Assembly (NCBI GenBank): GCA_964631605.1
Contig: CAZVYG010000002.1
Location: forward strand, 1-64,000
DNA length: 64,000 bases
From: JARKQH01 sp964631605
GTDB lineage: Bacteria; Verrucomicrobiota; Verrucomicrobiia; Limisphaerales; UBA8199
Direction of reading: 5' to 3'
Position 1 is the first letter of the stretch; each line of letters starts with the position of its first letter. The position numbers and the translations under genes were made by a program. Under the pieces are notes generated by a model. The model ran no database searches, had not been told where the DNA came from, and saw only the letters and a list, made by a program, of their open reading frames with translations. Shown one piece after another: positions 8,801 through 17,181 of this stretch.

Positions 8801-11041
8801 GACACCAACTTCCTGCGCGCTCCGACCTTCAGCAGCAACGGCGGCGCCATCACGTCGGGGTTCCGCTTAACCATCACCGCACCCCCCCTGCCCTCTGGCA
8901 CCACCATCTATTATACGCTGGATGGGACTGACCCACGCGCGCCAGGCGGCGCCCTCTCGCCGGGAGCGCGCTCCGGCGTGAGCCCGCTGACGCTCACGCT
9001 GACCAACAACGCGCGCGTCTTTGCCCGGAACCGAAATCCAAACCATTCCAATGTTACCAATTGGCCGGGAAGCGTGGGGGGGAATCCGCCCATTTCGAGT
9101 CCGTGGTCGGCACCGACCGTGGCGACGTTCGTCGTGGCAACGCCGCCGCTGGTCATCACCGAGATCATGTATCATCCGGAACGGGCGGCGTCCGAAACCA
9201 ACGATGCCGGCGACTTCGAGTTTGTCGAGTTGAAGAACGTGAGTTCCCAGCCGCTCAGCCTGGTGGGCGTTCGCTTCACCAATGGCATTCAATTCACTTT
9301 TATATCCACCAACCCAATCGCGCAGCTCGGGCCGGGCCAGTACTTGGTCCTGGTCAAGAACCGCGCGGCCTTCCTGTCGCGCTACCCGGGCGTCACCAAC
9401 ATTGCGGGCGAATACATCGGCAGTCTCGACAATGGCGGCGAACGGTTGGTGCTCGAAGGCGCCTTGCGCGAACCGATCCTGGATTTTGCCTTTGAGGATG
9501 CCTGGCAGCCGGCCACCGACGGTTGCGGTTTTTCCCTCGTCATCCGCAATGAGAACGCTCCACTCAGTTGGTGGGCCAACCCGGGCAGTTGGCGGGCCAG
9601 TACCGAACGCGGCGGTTCCCCGGGCCGCGCGGACCCAGCGCCCCAATACCTCCCACCCGTCGTGATCAGCGAGGTGCTCACACATACCGACCTGCCCGAA
9701 TTGGACGCCATCGAGCTTTTCAATCCGACGGGAACTCCAGCTCCCATTGGGGGGTGGTTTCTCACCGATGAGCGGGACGAACCCCGCAAATACGTCATAC
9801 CCGCCGGCACAATGATTCCGGCGGGTGGTTTCCGGCTCTTTACCGAGGCGGACTACAACGCCGGCGGCCCCAACAGTTTCGCGCTGAGTTCTCTGGGTGA
9901 AGAGGTCTGGCTCTTTTCCGGCGACGGCACCAATCTCACCGGTTATTGTCACGGGTTCGAGTTCGGCGCCCAAACCAACAGCGTCTCGTTCGGCCGGCAC
10001 GTAACCAGCGACGGGCGAGAGCACCTCGTGGCACAGAAACGCAAGACGCTGGGTAGCCTCAACAGCGGACCCAAAGTGGGCCCGGTGGTAATCAACGAGA
10101 TTATGTACGAGCCGCCGCCCTTCGGGCTCAATCCCAATTATCTTGAGGAATTCGTCGAGCTACGGAACATCGGAACCACGGCGGTGCCCCTGTATGACCT
10201 GCAGCATCCCACCAACACCTGGCGGCTGGGAGGCGGCATTGCTTACACCTTCCCGCAAGGAACCAGTTTGGCCGCGGGCTCGTGCGCCTTGGTGGTCAGC
10301 TTTGATCCGGCGGTTGACCCCGTGGCCCTGGGCTGGTTCCGTTCGCGGTACGGTCTGGATGCCAGCGTGCCGATCTTCGGCGCGTTTACCGGCCGTCTGG
10401 CCAATGAAGGGGACACCGTCGCCCTTTATTGCCCGGACAACCCTCAATCGCCGGAGTCCTCGGCGCCAGGTTTTGTCCCGCAAATCCTCGTGGAGCGCGT
10501 GCGCTACTCGAACCAATCACCCTGGCCATCAGGCGCCAGCGGTTCGGGTTGGTCCCTGAGCCGCCTCGCCAGCGCCAGTTTCGGCGATGACCCCGCCAAC
10601 TGGCAGGCGGCCCCGCCCAGCCCGGGAAGGCCCAACCCAGTCTCCGCCAACGCGGACGCGGATGCGGACGGGCTCCCGGACGAATGGGAGATCGCCCACG
10701 GACTGGACCCGACCGATTCAGACTTCATCAACGGCGAAGCGGGTGATGCCGACGGCGACCGCGCGACCAACTGGGAGGAATATGTCGCCGGCACCAGTCC
10801 AACCAACCCCTCAGACTTCCTCCGGTTCGAACGGGTCGCGGTCAATGACGCCCAGCTCCAACTGGAGTTCCTCCCGCGCGCCGGTCGAATCTACACCCTC
10901 GAACGGCGTAATCTGGCGAATCCACCAGGCAGTTGGTCAGTGGTGCAGAGCCAAATCTCGGGAACCAATCGCCTCACCCTCACCGACCCGGTCGGGACTG
11001 GAGGACTTTACCGGCTGAAGGTCGGTCTGGGAGGAAACTGA
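5813..11041 (+). CDS. Giant exported CotH-kinase / lamin-tail domain surface protein
   Basis: 1742 residues with a signal peptide (1-20). An N-terminal beta-sandwich (about 20-190) is followed by a Big-type domain (about 205-300) and a lamin-tail domain (about 305-450; ISEFMASN, DWIELHN). A CotH protein-kinase-like domain spans about 560-880, shown by LNIRGSS, GHYFGLYTVEE and the metal-binding GPSWDFDRSMG. Next come a chitobiase-C-like segment (about 1015-1115; YYTLDGTDPR), three more lamin-tail-like domains (ITEIMYHP, ISEVLTHT, INEIMYEP), a calcium-binding-type repeat (about 1620-1665, DADADGLPDEWE) and a short C-terminal sandwich. CotH family proteins can phosphorylate secreted proteins, but in this architecture the substrate is unknown. 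The protein is probably cell-surface. Confidence 0.88.
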   Translation: MARMVMWLGSLLLTVWSVRAEVLIPGDSFWRYLKGTAEPPLRGAATWLEPDYDDSAWLLGQAAFYYENQPDSANAFTGQTLLSDMFGSYTSVFLRRTFVVPNPSDVEVLQVAALCDDGFIAWLNGHEVARLNMPDGAVPCTSSSLPALNEPISWWTNLLTDAEEFLLPGTNVLCIQAFNSSLANSSDFIINPALYYTRDQTSPALTYLFPPADAVVRQLTTVEVAFNEAVTGVDASDLLINGQPAAQLTLVTPSQFVFGFAQPATGVVQVAFASSHGIRDSSSSSNLFAGASWTYTLNPDAPLADVIISEFMASNSGNQTNSLHDELGNSPDWIELHNRSNDPVSLTGWALTDNPARPGKWRFPQIMLAGKGYLVVFASGRNTNVAGQLHTSFNLSADGGYPALHDPAGNLASAFSPGYPSQFKDVSYGRDRLDPSLVGYFTNATPGAANATQGAGFAPAVTFSRVGGTFQTPFYLTLFVPDTNCEIRYVALTTNVPSGTVAPTNIPTQASALYTTPILVSDSVQVRARAFPRQPGLFPGPPRTENYIRISAAAAAFNSDLPVILLHNLAGGNVPQTTDQSVMVMVFEPVNGRTSLTNPPTLVARAGLNIRGSSTAGQGQSSFALELWDEYNDDLKTELLGMPAESDWVLYGQNGYDPSYLHNPLAHQLARDLGRYSSRTRFAEVFLNKTGGTIAYSPPVSGHYFGLYTVEEKIKRNKDRVDIQELNQFQTTAPGVTGGYLLKIDRVDPDERTFYDSYVQRDIVFQDPKGLEMVDPAWQAQNNYIRNYFNQFGQALWGASYTNPATGYAAYIDVNSWLDQHLVNAVAFCVDAFRLSGYFYKDRDKKLEMGPSWDFDRSMGTYNPVTDSWDKRAFNPRLWRVQASGDQGTDLFGNPSLLGVRWWQRLFVDPDFWQRWIDRWSEVRRDVWTTNHINALIDGFASQLTQAQPRQQTRWSYTAPRSGGLSANGYTHNFPGTYAGEIAFLKRWMADRVDFIDTNFLRAPTFSSNGGAITSGFRLTITAPPLPSGTTIYYTLDGTDPRAPGGALSPGARSGVSPLTLTLTNNARVFARNRNPNHSNVTNWPGSVGGNPPISSPWSAPTVATFVVATPPLVITEIMYHPERAASETNDAGDFEFVELKNVSSQPLSLVGVRFTNGIQFTFISTNPIAQLGPGQYLVLVKNRAAFLSRYPGVTNIAGEYIGSLDNGGERLVLEGALREPILDFAFEDAWQPATDGCGFSLVIRNENAPLSWWANPGSWRASTERGGSPGRADPAPQYLPPVVISEVLTHTDLPELDAIELFNPTGTPAPIGGWFLTDERDEPRKYVIPAGTMIPAGGFRLFTEADYNAGGPNSFALSSLGEEVWLFSGDGTNLTGYCHGFEFGAQTNSVSFGRHVTSDGREHLVAQKRKTLGSLNSGPKVGPVVINEIMYEPPPFGLNPNYLEEFVELRNIGTTAVPLYDLQHPTNTWRLGGGIAYTFPQGTSLAAGSCALVVSFDPAVDPVALGWFRSRYGLDASVPIFGAFTGRLANEGDTVALYCPDNPQSPESSAPGFVPQILVERVRYSNQSPWPSGASGSGWSLSRLASASFGDDPANWQAAPPSPGRPNPVSANADADADGLPDEWEIAHGLDPTDSDFINGEAGDADGDRATNWEEYVAGTSPTNPSDFLRFERVAVNDAQLQLEFLPRAGRIYTLERRNLANPPGSWSVVQSQISGTNRLTLTDPVGTGGLYRLKVGLGGN

Positions 11042-11238
11042 TCCCAGCCGAGACTCCCCGGCGCCAGCCGCACTCGATCGAACTGAGGCGGCTTGCACCG
11101 ACACTTGGTCATTGTGTGGTATGTCAGGTTGCCGATCCAGCGTCCCACTGAATCCGGGGTGGAGGTTGTGCTACCCGCGGTTGGTTGCGATGGGACGAAC
11201 CCACGTCGCTGGGTGACTCGGCCCCGCAGCAGGCGGGG

Positions 11239-11283
11239 AAAAACAAAAAGCCCCTGCCCGGTGTGTTTCAACCAGGCAGAGGC
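11239..11283 (-). terminator. Intrinsic terminator of the minus-strand structured RNA
   Basis: Read on the minus strand, GCCTCTGCC (11283-11275) pairs with GGCAGGGGC (11258-11250), nine pairs including one G-U, and is followed by TTTTTGTTTTT (11249-11239). The orientation shows that a transcript comes from the right, against the adjacent CotH gene, which is what points to an RNA gene here. Confidence 0.9.
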
Positions 11284-12060
11284 CAAATGGGGGATGGGAG
11301 TTCGCCACGCTCTCTTTCCCGTGCTGGCATTAGGCGCGCCCGCCGCAGCGGTGCTGCCAGCTTCCCGACGCTATTCTCCACGGCAAGCGGAGTCTCCGGC
11401 CTCATAGCAGGGCCGTCCAGCGCCTTGCGGTCGCTGAATTATTGAGTGAGGCTTTTCAGCTCGCTTCGGCTGGTGGTTGCGCCACCGGCCTGCGAACCAG
11501 GTCAAGACACGTCTGTGACTGCATTCTCACGTCTTAACCACTTAGCTCCGGGTCAGCCGCCGCTTTTGGCGGCGCGTTTGCCCGGTGCCACGGGTCTCGC
11601 CTCTTAACTCTCAGGTTGCCTTTCATCCACAGACCAGCGGTGGCGTTTTTACCGCCGCCGGTTCTCGGAAGGTTTTCACCGGTCTTGCCTGGACCCGGTG
11701 TCCTCCCCGGTGCGCGCGCTCACTTTGTCCCGCCTTTCGGCGTCTTTCCTTTGGCGGGCACCGTCACCGGAGCCGCCAGAGTCGCCCGCCCGTGCTGATA
11801 CACAGTAGCAACCGATTACCCTCTGGGTAACTGCGATTCGCCCGGAGTCGAAACTCATCCGGGCTACTTGACTCGATTCGGAGCGGTTTCTCATCGCCCC
11901 TTGTCGCGCAGTTCCTTTTTCGCGTGTACTGACGATGCGCGAACATCGCCAGAGGAACTGGTGAATCCTGCCTCCGCCGCCGCACCTTTCGGTCCGGCCT
12001 CAGAGGGGTCCGGCCAACCAGCCTGACCTGACCTTTCCCCAGTCACCTGGGATTATCCTT
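11239..12060 (-). ncRNA. Candidate large structured non-coding RNA (about 0.8 kb), class unknown
   Basis: No frame here looks like protein, yet the minus strand is full of compact hairpins. Examples: GCCCGGA/TCCGGGC (11867-11843), TTACCC/GGGTAA (11829-11814), CGCC-GAAA-GGCG (near 11740), GCCGC/GCGGC closed by CAAAA (near 11565), a 9-bp GGTTAAGAC/GTCTTGACC stem (11539-11500) enclosing GTGA/TCAC, GGTGG/CCACC (near 11480), and GCTGGCA/TGCCAGC (11363-11323). A perfect terminator ends the unit. One stretch (GTGGCACCGGGCAAAC, then CCCGGAGC) resembles part of RNase P RNA, but the invariant GAGGAAAGTCC and ACAGAA boxes are missing, and tmRNA, SRP RNA and intron cores do not fit either. The 5' end is a guess: structure begins near 12040, and a weak promoter (TTGTCA at 12154-12149) lies upstream. 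Confidence 0.6.
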
Positions 12061-12379
12061 GAGACAATTCGACGAGAGTCTGTTGACCGCCGCCGACCAT
12101 CTCAGCTCTTTCAATGAACTGCCATCACCTTATCACGAAATTCATAACTGACAACAAAATCTTATGCACAACTTATTCACCGGGTCGCGCTGAGTGCGGG
12201 CCGGGAACGGAACAATGATCGCCCTTATTTGACGCAGTTCGGCCGCTGCCGCTGGCGGGTTATTCACCGCGGCAGCCATTGCCCCCGTGCCCGCTGTGAA
12301 CAACTTCGTGCGGCCGGCGAGGGTCCGGTGAGCGGTTGGGGGTTGCGGGCAAACGGAAACTGGGCTTTATTAGCAGCGC
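12061..12379. other. Intergenic AT-richer block with DnaA-box-like sites
   Basis: This divergent spacer between the structured RNA (minus) and ferritin (plus) contains one exact match to the DnaA box TTATNCACA, TTATGCACA at 12162-12170. A second site, TTATTCACC, sits exactly 11 bases on at 12173-12181 and another copy lies at 12260-12268. An inverted near-match, TGTGAACAA, is at 12295-12303. Each of the last three has one mismatch. The AT-rich stretch 12110-12180 stands out from the GC-rich surroundings. It could be a replication-origin-like element, or simply the two divergent promoters. Confidence 0.35.
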
Positions 12380-12877
12380 ATGAAACTTTCGACCAAAATA
12401 GAGAAGGCACTAAACGATCAGATCAACCTCGAGTTCAACTCGGCCTACGCGTATCTGGGGATGGCCGCTTATTTTTCCGGGACCCCGTTCACCGGATTTG
12501 CGCGGTGGATGCATTTGCAGAGCAAGGAGGAGATGGAGCACGCGCGGAAGTTTTTCGACTATGTAGTGGACCGGGGCGGGAAGGTCACCCTCCAGGGGAT
12601 TGGCGAGCCGCCCAGCAGCTACAAGGCGCCGATCGAAGCGTTTCGGGCGAGCCTGCGGCACGAGCAGAAGGTGTCGGCGGCCATCGAGCGGATTTACGAG
12701 CTGGCGCTCAGCGAAAAGGACTATTCAACCCTGTCGTTTCTCAAATGGTTCCTGGACGAGCAGGTCGAGGAGGAAAAGAACGTGAGCGACATGCTGGCGC
12801 GGCTCGAACTGGTCGGGGACAATACCAGCGGCCTCTACCAGGTGGATCAGTACGCCGGGCGGCGGGGTGAATCCTGA
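12380..12877 (+). CDS. ftnA: Ferritin (iron storage)
   Basis: 165 residues, the normal size of a non-haem bacterial ferritin subunit. The ferroxidase ligands are in place: Glu18 in helix A (INLEFNSAYAY), Glu51 and His54 in helix B (KEEMEHARKFF), and further Glu/Gln residues in helices C and D (LDEQVEEEKN). Twenty-four such subunits would form a cytosolic shell that oxidises Fe(II) and stores Fe(III). It stands alone, with the aminotransferase gene convergent downstream. No iron-regulator box was recognised upstream. Confidence 0.95.
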   Translation: MKLSTKIEKALNDQINLEFNSAYAYLGMAAYFSGTPFTGFARWMHLQSKEEMEHARKFFDYVVDRGGKVTLQGIGEPPSSYKAPIEAFRASLRHEQKVSAAIERIYELALSEKDYSTLSFLKWFLDEQVEEEKNVSDMLARLELVGDNTSGLYQVDQYAGRRGES

Positions 12878-12943
12878 GGCGCGGCCGGGCGGGCGGCGAC
12901 CGGGATGGAACCGGAGGCGCCGCGGCGCGTTTGAGGCCCGGAA

Positions 12944-14032
12944 CTACAACTGCTTCATGGCGGCGTCGAGCGCAGCCAGCAGCGGTTGCATGCTCTGCTC
13001 GGTCTCGTCGCCCATGTTGGAGATCCGGAAGGTGGTGCCTTTGATCTTGCCGTAGCCGCCGTCAATCAAGAATCCCTGCTCCTTGACCAGCTTCTGGAGT
13101 TTGGGCACGTCCACCGTCCGGCCGCCGGGTTTAGCCCCGTTGTTGACACAGGTGAGCGTAAGCGACTCGAAGCCGGGTTCGGGGAACAGATTGAAGCCGT
13201 GGCGGGCTGCCCAGTCGCGGACCATCTGGTTGGTTTTGCGATGGCGGGCGTAGCGGGCGTCGAGCCCCTCCGCGAAGATGTCGTCGAGTTTGGATGACAG
13301 CGCGAAGACGTGGCCGATGCTGGGGGTGCTCGGGGTCATGTTCTGCTCGGCGTTCTTTTGGAACTCGACCAGGTCAAAGTAATAGCCGCGGTCGCGGGCG
13401 GTAGCTGCCTTGGCCAGAGCCGCGGGCGAGCAGACGAAAACGGCGGTTCCAGGGGGCAAGGCGAAAGCTTTCTGGGTGCCGGCCAGGAGCACGTCAATGC
13501 CCAGCGCGTCGAAGTGGAGCGGGACGGCGGACATGGCGCTGACCGAGTCCACGATAAACATGACGTCCGGGTATTTGGCCTTGAGGGCGGCGATTTCCTC
13601 GATGGGGCTCATGACGCCGGTGGAGGTTTCGTTGTGAATCACGGTCAAAGCATCGAATTGTCCGCTGGCCAGCTTGCGGTCCACGGCCTCGGCGCGGATG
13701 GGAGACCCCCAAGGCACCTGGAGAGGCTCAGCCTGCTTGCCGCAGCGCTTGGAGACATCGTACCACTTGTCCGAAAAGGCGCCGCACATGCAATTGAGCA
13801 CTTTCTTGGCGACGAGATTGCGGATCGCGCCTTCCATGACACCCCAGGCGGAGGAAGTGCTGATGAAGACCAACTGGCGGGTATCCAAAAGCTGCTGGAG
13901 TTGGGGTTGGATTTTGGCGTAGAGGTCCTTGAAGCCCTGGCCCCGGTGGCCGATCATCGGGGAACAAAAGGCCCGGAAGGTCTTTTCGCTGACCTCGACT
14001 GGGCCTGGAATATGCAATTTGACGTGTGCCAT
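12944..14032 (-). CDS. Class V pyridoxal-phosphate aminotransferase (alanine-glyoxylate / serine-pyruvate type)
   Basis: 362 residues with a fold-type I PLP core. IPGPVEVSE at residues 8-16 is the usual N-terminal substrate loop, HNETSTGV (133-140) and VDSVSAM (161-167) bind the cofactor, and Lys188 in LLAGTQKAF is the Schiff-base lysine. Closest families are alanine-glyoxylate aminotransferase and the class V phosphoserine aminotransferases used in serine synthesis by some bacteria. The sequence alone does not decide between them, so no symbol is given. The gene is divergent from the sensor kinase and convergent with ferritin. Confidence 0.88.
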   Translation of the reverse strand: MAHVKLHIPGPVEVSEKTFRAFCSPMIGHRGQGFKDLYAKIQPQLQQLLDTRQLVFISTSSAWGVMEGAIRNLVAKKVLNCMCGAFSDKWYDVSKRCGKQAEPLQVPWGSPIRAEAVDRKLASGQFDALTVIHNETSTGVMSPIEEIAALKAKYPDVMFIVDSVSAMSAVPLHFDALGIDVLLAGTQKAFALPPGTAVFVCSPAALAKAATARDRGYYFDLVEFQKNAEQNMTPSTPSIGHVFALSSKLDDIFAEGLDARYARHRKTNQMVRDWAARHGFNLFPEPGFESLTLTCVNNGAKPGGRTVDVPKLQKLVKEQGFLIDGGYGKIKGTTFRISNMGDETEQSMQPLLAALDAAMKQL

Positions 14033-14139
14033 AAATCAGCGGAATTTTTCAACGTGCGCGGAGCAAAAGCAAGGCGTTTTGCAAAAACGGGGTCTCGGCC
14101 TTGTCATTTATGCGACCCTTGGGGATGATGGGGGGCGTG

Positions 14140-17100
14140 ATGCGGCGGCGTTTACCCAGGGCGGCGGTGGGGCGGCGGAACCGGCGGAGGCTGGCGGGGT
14201 GGTTGCTGCCGTGGCTGGTGGCGGCGGGATGCGTCTGGGCAGACCGGGTCCAAGGCAGCCAGTCGCTGGATCTTTGGCGAGGCGAAGGGCCGTGGTATGA
14301 GAACACGGTGGCAGCCCTGGTCCAGACCAGTGATGGCTACCTCTGGCTTGGCACCTACCACGGACTGGTCCGTTTCGACGGAGTCCGCTTTACGGTGTTC
14401 GACTCGAGCAACACCCCCGAGCTGCCCAACAGCCGCATCACCAGTCTGTTTGAAGCCGGGGACGGGACGCTGTGGATTGGGCACGAGACCGGCGAATTGA
14501 CCCGGCTGCGCCAGAGGCGGTTTGAGGCCGTGGTGTTGACGGGCGATTGGCCGGGCGGAGCTATTGCGGCAATGGCAACGGATGCGGAGGGAGACCTTTG
14601 GGTCTTGAATGATGAGGGGGTTTTATTTCGCGTCCGTGATGGGCTTCGGCTGGAGTGCCCGGGGGGAGCGGGCCCGAATCGGGGGGCGGTGTTGGCGCGG
14701 CAACAGAACGGTACGCTGTGGGTTGCCGCCAACGGGGAAGTCGGGAAGGTGAAGGGCAAGAGTTTGCACACCTTTCAATTCCCAAGCGTGGGGGGGACGG
14801 AATCTTACCAGCGCGTGGCGGGGGGCCGGCGGGGGGCTCTTTGGCTGGTGACCAACGCGGGACGAATTCGGAAGTGGACGGCGGTGAAGGGGTGGGAGGA
14901 GGATGCCGGGATATTGCCCGCAGGGGCGGGGCTAGCCAGCGCGCTGGTGGAGATGCGGGATGGCAGGCTGGTCGTGGGAACGTTGAAGAACGGCCTTTAC
15001 ATTTTCGCCCCGGGTGAAGCGCCGCAGCATTTGAACCGGCAAAACGGCCTGTCGCACAACTGGGTGCGGTGTCTGTGCGAGGACCACGAGGGCAACATCT
15101 GGATCGGGACTGGCGGGGGAATGGACACCTTGCGCCCGCGCAAGGTGAGCATGTTGAGTCCGCCGGATGGGTTGCAGGGGTGCGCGGCTTTGTCCTTTGA
15201 CGTGGAAAAGGACGGCACCTTTTGGGTGGGAACCGAGGGGGCGGGGCTTTACCGGTATCAGTTGGGGAGCTGGACTCATTATGGGGAGGCTGAGGGTCTG
15301 GGCAATTCATACATTTGGTCGGTACTGCAGCGACGAAACGGAGATTTGTGGGTGGGGACGTGGGGAGCCGGCCTGTTTGTGCGGCAGGGAGACCGTTTCG
15401 AGATTCCGCCTGAGACGGGACAATTGGCTGAACCGGTGGTTGCGCTGTGTGAGAGCCGCGATGGGGACCTGTGGGTGGGGACCACCACGGGGCTGCGGCG
15501 GTATCATGGGGGACGGCTGGTGTGGTCGGTGGACCGAAGCCGCCTGATGTTTCCGGATGTGAGGGCGATCACGGAGGCTCCCGACGGCACGGTTTGGTTC
15601 GGGATGTCGGGTGGAGGCTTGGGGGCGCTGCGCGATGGGGACTTGACCGTGTATCGCAAGGCGGATGGGCTTCCGAGCAATTTCGTGCAGGCGCTGCTGG
15701 CGGAGCCGGATGGGACGTTGTGGATTGGGACGTCGGATGCGGGTTTGGGCCGCTGGCGAGCCGGGCGGTTCAGCCGGATTGGGAGGGCGGAAGGGTTGCC
15801 GGCCGCGGCGCTGTGTCATCTGGTGGACGATGGGACGGGGCATTTATGGATCAGCTCCAACCGCGGGATTTTCCTGCTCAACAAGATTGAATTGAATCGG
15901 TGCGCCGACGGCGAGCTGGAGACGGTGCGATGCATCAGCTACGGCAAGGCCGAGGGGTTGGCGACGTTGGTGTGCTCGGGCGGTTTCAATCCAGGCGCGC
16001 GGCAGACGGAGGACGGCCGGTTATGGTTTCCGACGGCCAAGGGTCTGGCTGCGATAGACCCGACTAATGTCATGATTAATCCAGTGCCGCCGCCGGTGGT
16101 TATCGAGGCATTGGTGGTCGAGGGCCGGGGCGTGGAGCTGGCGGGAGGGGGCGGCGAGCTTCGGATTCCGGCGGGGCGGCAGCGATTCGAGGTGCGCTAT
16201 ACGGCCTTGAGTTTCATGGCGCCGGAAAAGGTGCGCTTTCGTTACAGGCTGGAGGGATTGGAGGCAGGCTGGACGGAAGCCGGCTCGCAACGCTCTGCGC
16301 AATACAGTTACTTGCCGCCCGGCAGCTATCGTTTCCAGGTGATTGCCTGCAATAATGATGACATCTGGAACGAGGGGGGGGCGGTGCTGGCCTTCACGGT
16401 GCTACCGCAAGTATGGCAGACCTGGTGGTTCCGGGCCGGGTCGCTGGTGATCGGGGCGACCGGAGTGGGCGCCGGGGTGCTGGCGCTGGGGCGGCGCCGC
16501 GTCAGGCGAAAACTCCAACAGTTGGAGCGGCAGCGGGCGCTGGAACGCGAGCGGGCGCGGATCGCACGAGACATTCATGATGATTTGGGGGCAAGCCTGA
16601 CGCGCATCACCCTGCTAAGCCAAAGCGCCCGGGCTGAGCTGGAGGGCCAGCCTCAGGCGGCCGCCGATGTGGACCAGATTTACAGCACCGCCCGCGAACT
16701 CACCCGGGCGATGGATGAAATCGTGTGGGCGGTGAACCCGAAACATGACACGCTGGACAGCGTGGTGACTTATCTTGGCCGCTTTGCGCAAAGTTTCCTG
16801 AGTTCGGCCGGGTTGCGATGCCGTTTGGATGTGCCGTTGAATCTGCCCCCCTGGACCATCACCTCCGAGTCGCGGCACAATCTTTACCTCACACTCAAGG
16901 AGGCGTTGAACAATGTCATCAAGCACGCCTCAGCCACCGAGGTTCGGATATGCCTCGAACTCCGCCCGGAAGGGTTTACGCTTGCCATCATTGACAACGG
17001 TTGCGGCTTCGACTCCGCAGGTCTGACCCCCGCCACAAATCCAGCCGAGCCCTTGAGAAACGCCTCGGGCAACGGCTTGGCGAACATGCAAAAGCGCATG

Positions 17101-17181
17101 GAGGAAATTGGAGGCCGCTGCGAATGGCAGACCGCCAAGGGAGAAGGCACCCGAGTGATTCTAACCCTTCCAGTGAAATAA
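14140..17181 (+). CDS. Propeller-type sensor histidine kinase (NarL/LuxR-class partner expected)
   Basis: Signal peptide or anchor, then a periplasmic two-bladed-propeller sensor (about residues 35-640) made of repeats such as GYLWLGTYHGLVRFD and GDLWVGTTTGLRRY, a Y_Y_Y domain (about 660-740; RFRYRLEG, YSYLPPGSYRF) and one membrane helix (about 755-780). The cytoplasmic part is a HisKA_3 dimerisation domain with the phospho-acceptor His near residue 813 in ARDIHDDLGAS, then an ATPase with the N-box LKEALNNVIKHA and G-box GNGLANMQKRM. It lacks receiver and DNA-binding domains, unlike the Bacteroidetes one-piece hybrids, and no LuxR-type regulator adjoins it. Related sensors detect polysaccharide fragments. 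ATG at 14140 is chosen because GGGGGG lies six bases upstream; ATG at 14110 and TTG at 14101 are alternatives. Confidence 0.9.
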   Translation: MRRRLPRAAVGRRNRRRLAGWLLPWLVAAGCVWADRVQGSQSLDLWRGEGPWYENTVAALVQTSDGYLWLGTYHGLVRFDGVRFTVFDSSNTPELPNSRITSLFEAGDGTLWIGHETGELTRLRQRRFEAVVLTGDWPGGAIAAMATDAEGDLWVLNDEGVLFRVRDGLRLECPGGAGPNRGAVLARQQNGTLWVAANGEVGKVKGKSLHTFQFPSVGGTESYQRVAGGRRGALWLVTNAGRIRKWTAVKGWEEDAGILPAGAGLASALVEMRDGRLVVGTLKNGLYIFAPGEAPQHLNRQNGLSHNWVRCLCEDHEGNIWIGTGGGMDTLRPRKVSMLSPPDGLQGCAALSFDVEKDGTFWVGTEGAGLYRYQLGSWTHYGEAEGLGNSYIWSVLQRRNGDLWVGTWGAGLFVRQGDRFEIPPETGQLAEPVVALCESRDGDLWVGTTTGLRRYHGGRLVWSVDRSRLMFPDVRAITEAPDGTVWFGMSGGGLGALRDGDLTVYRKADGLPSNFVQALLAEPDGTLWIGTSDAGLGRWRAGRFSRIGRAEGLPAAALCHLVDDGTGHLWISSNRGIFLLNKIELNRCADGELETVRCISYGKAEGLATLVCSGGFNPGARQTEDGRLWFPTAKGLAAIDPTNVMINPVPPPVVIEALVVEGRGVELAGGGGELRIPAGRQRFEVRYTALSFMAPEKVRFRYRLEGLEAGWTEAGSQRSAQYSYLPPGSYRFQVIACNNDDIWNEGGAVLAFTVLPQVWQTWWFRAGSLVIGATGVGAGVLALGRRRVRRKLQQLERQRALERERARIARDIHDDLGASLTRITLLSQSARAELEGQPQAAADVDQIYSTARELTRAMDEIVWAVNPKHDTLDSVVTYLGRFAQSFLSSAGLRCRLDVPLNLPPWTITSESRHNLYLTLKEALNNVIKHASATEVRICLELRPEGFTLAIIDNGCGFDSAGLTPATNPAEPLRNASGNGLANMQKRMEEIGGRCEWQTAKGEGTRVILTLPVK

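Noticed and set aside
8867..10024. 385-codon minus-strand frame inside the CotH gene
   Set aside because: Antisense to a strongly supported gene and without any recognisable motif.
11500..11560. tRNA gene on the minus strand (AGCTAAGTGGTTAAGAC ... GGTTCGC)
   Set aside because: The D-arm and T-arm look-alikes do not combine into a cloverleaf: no 7-bp acceptor stem, no proper T-loop, and the GGTTAAGAC arm pairs elsewhere.
11239..12060. Identification of the structured RNA as RNase P RNA
   Set aside because: Only one short resemblance (GTGGCACC...CCCGGAGC) is seen. The universal GAGGAAAGTCC and ACAGAA elements that form helix P4 were not found, and the unit is about twice the usual length.
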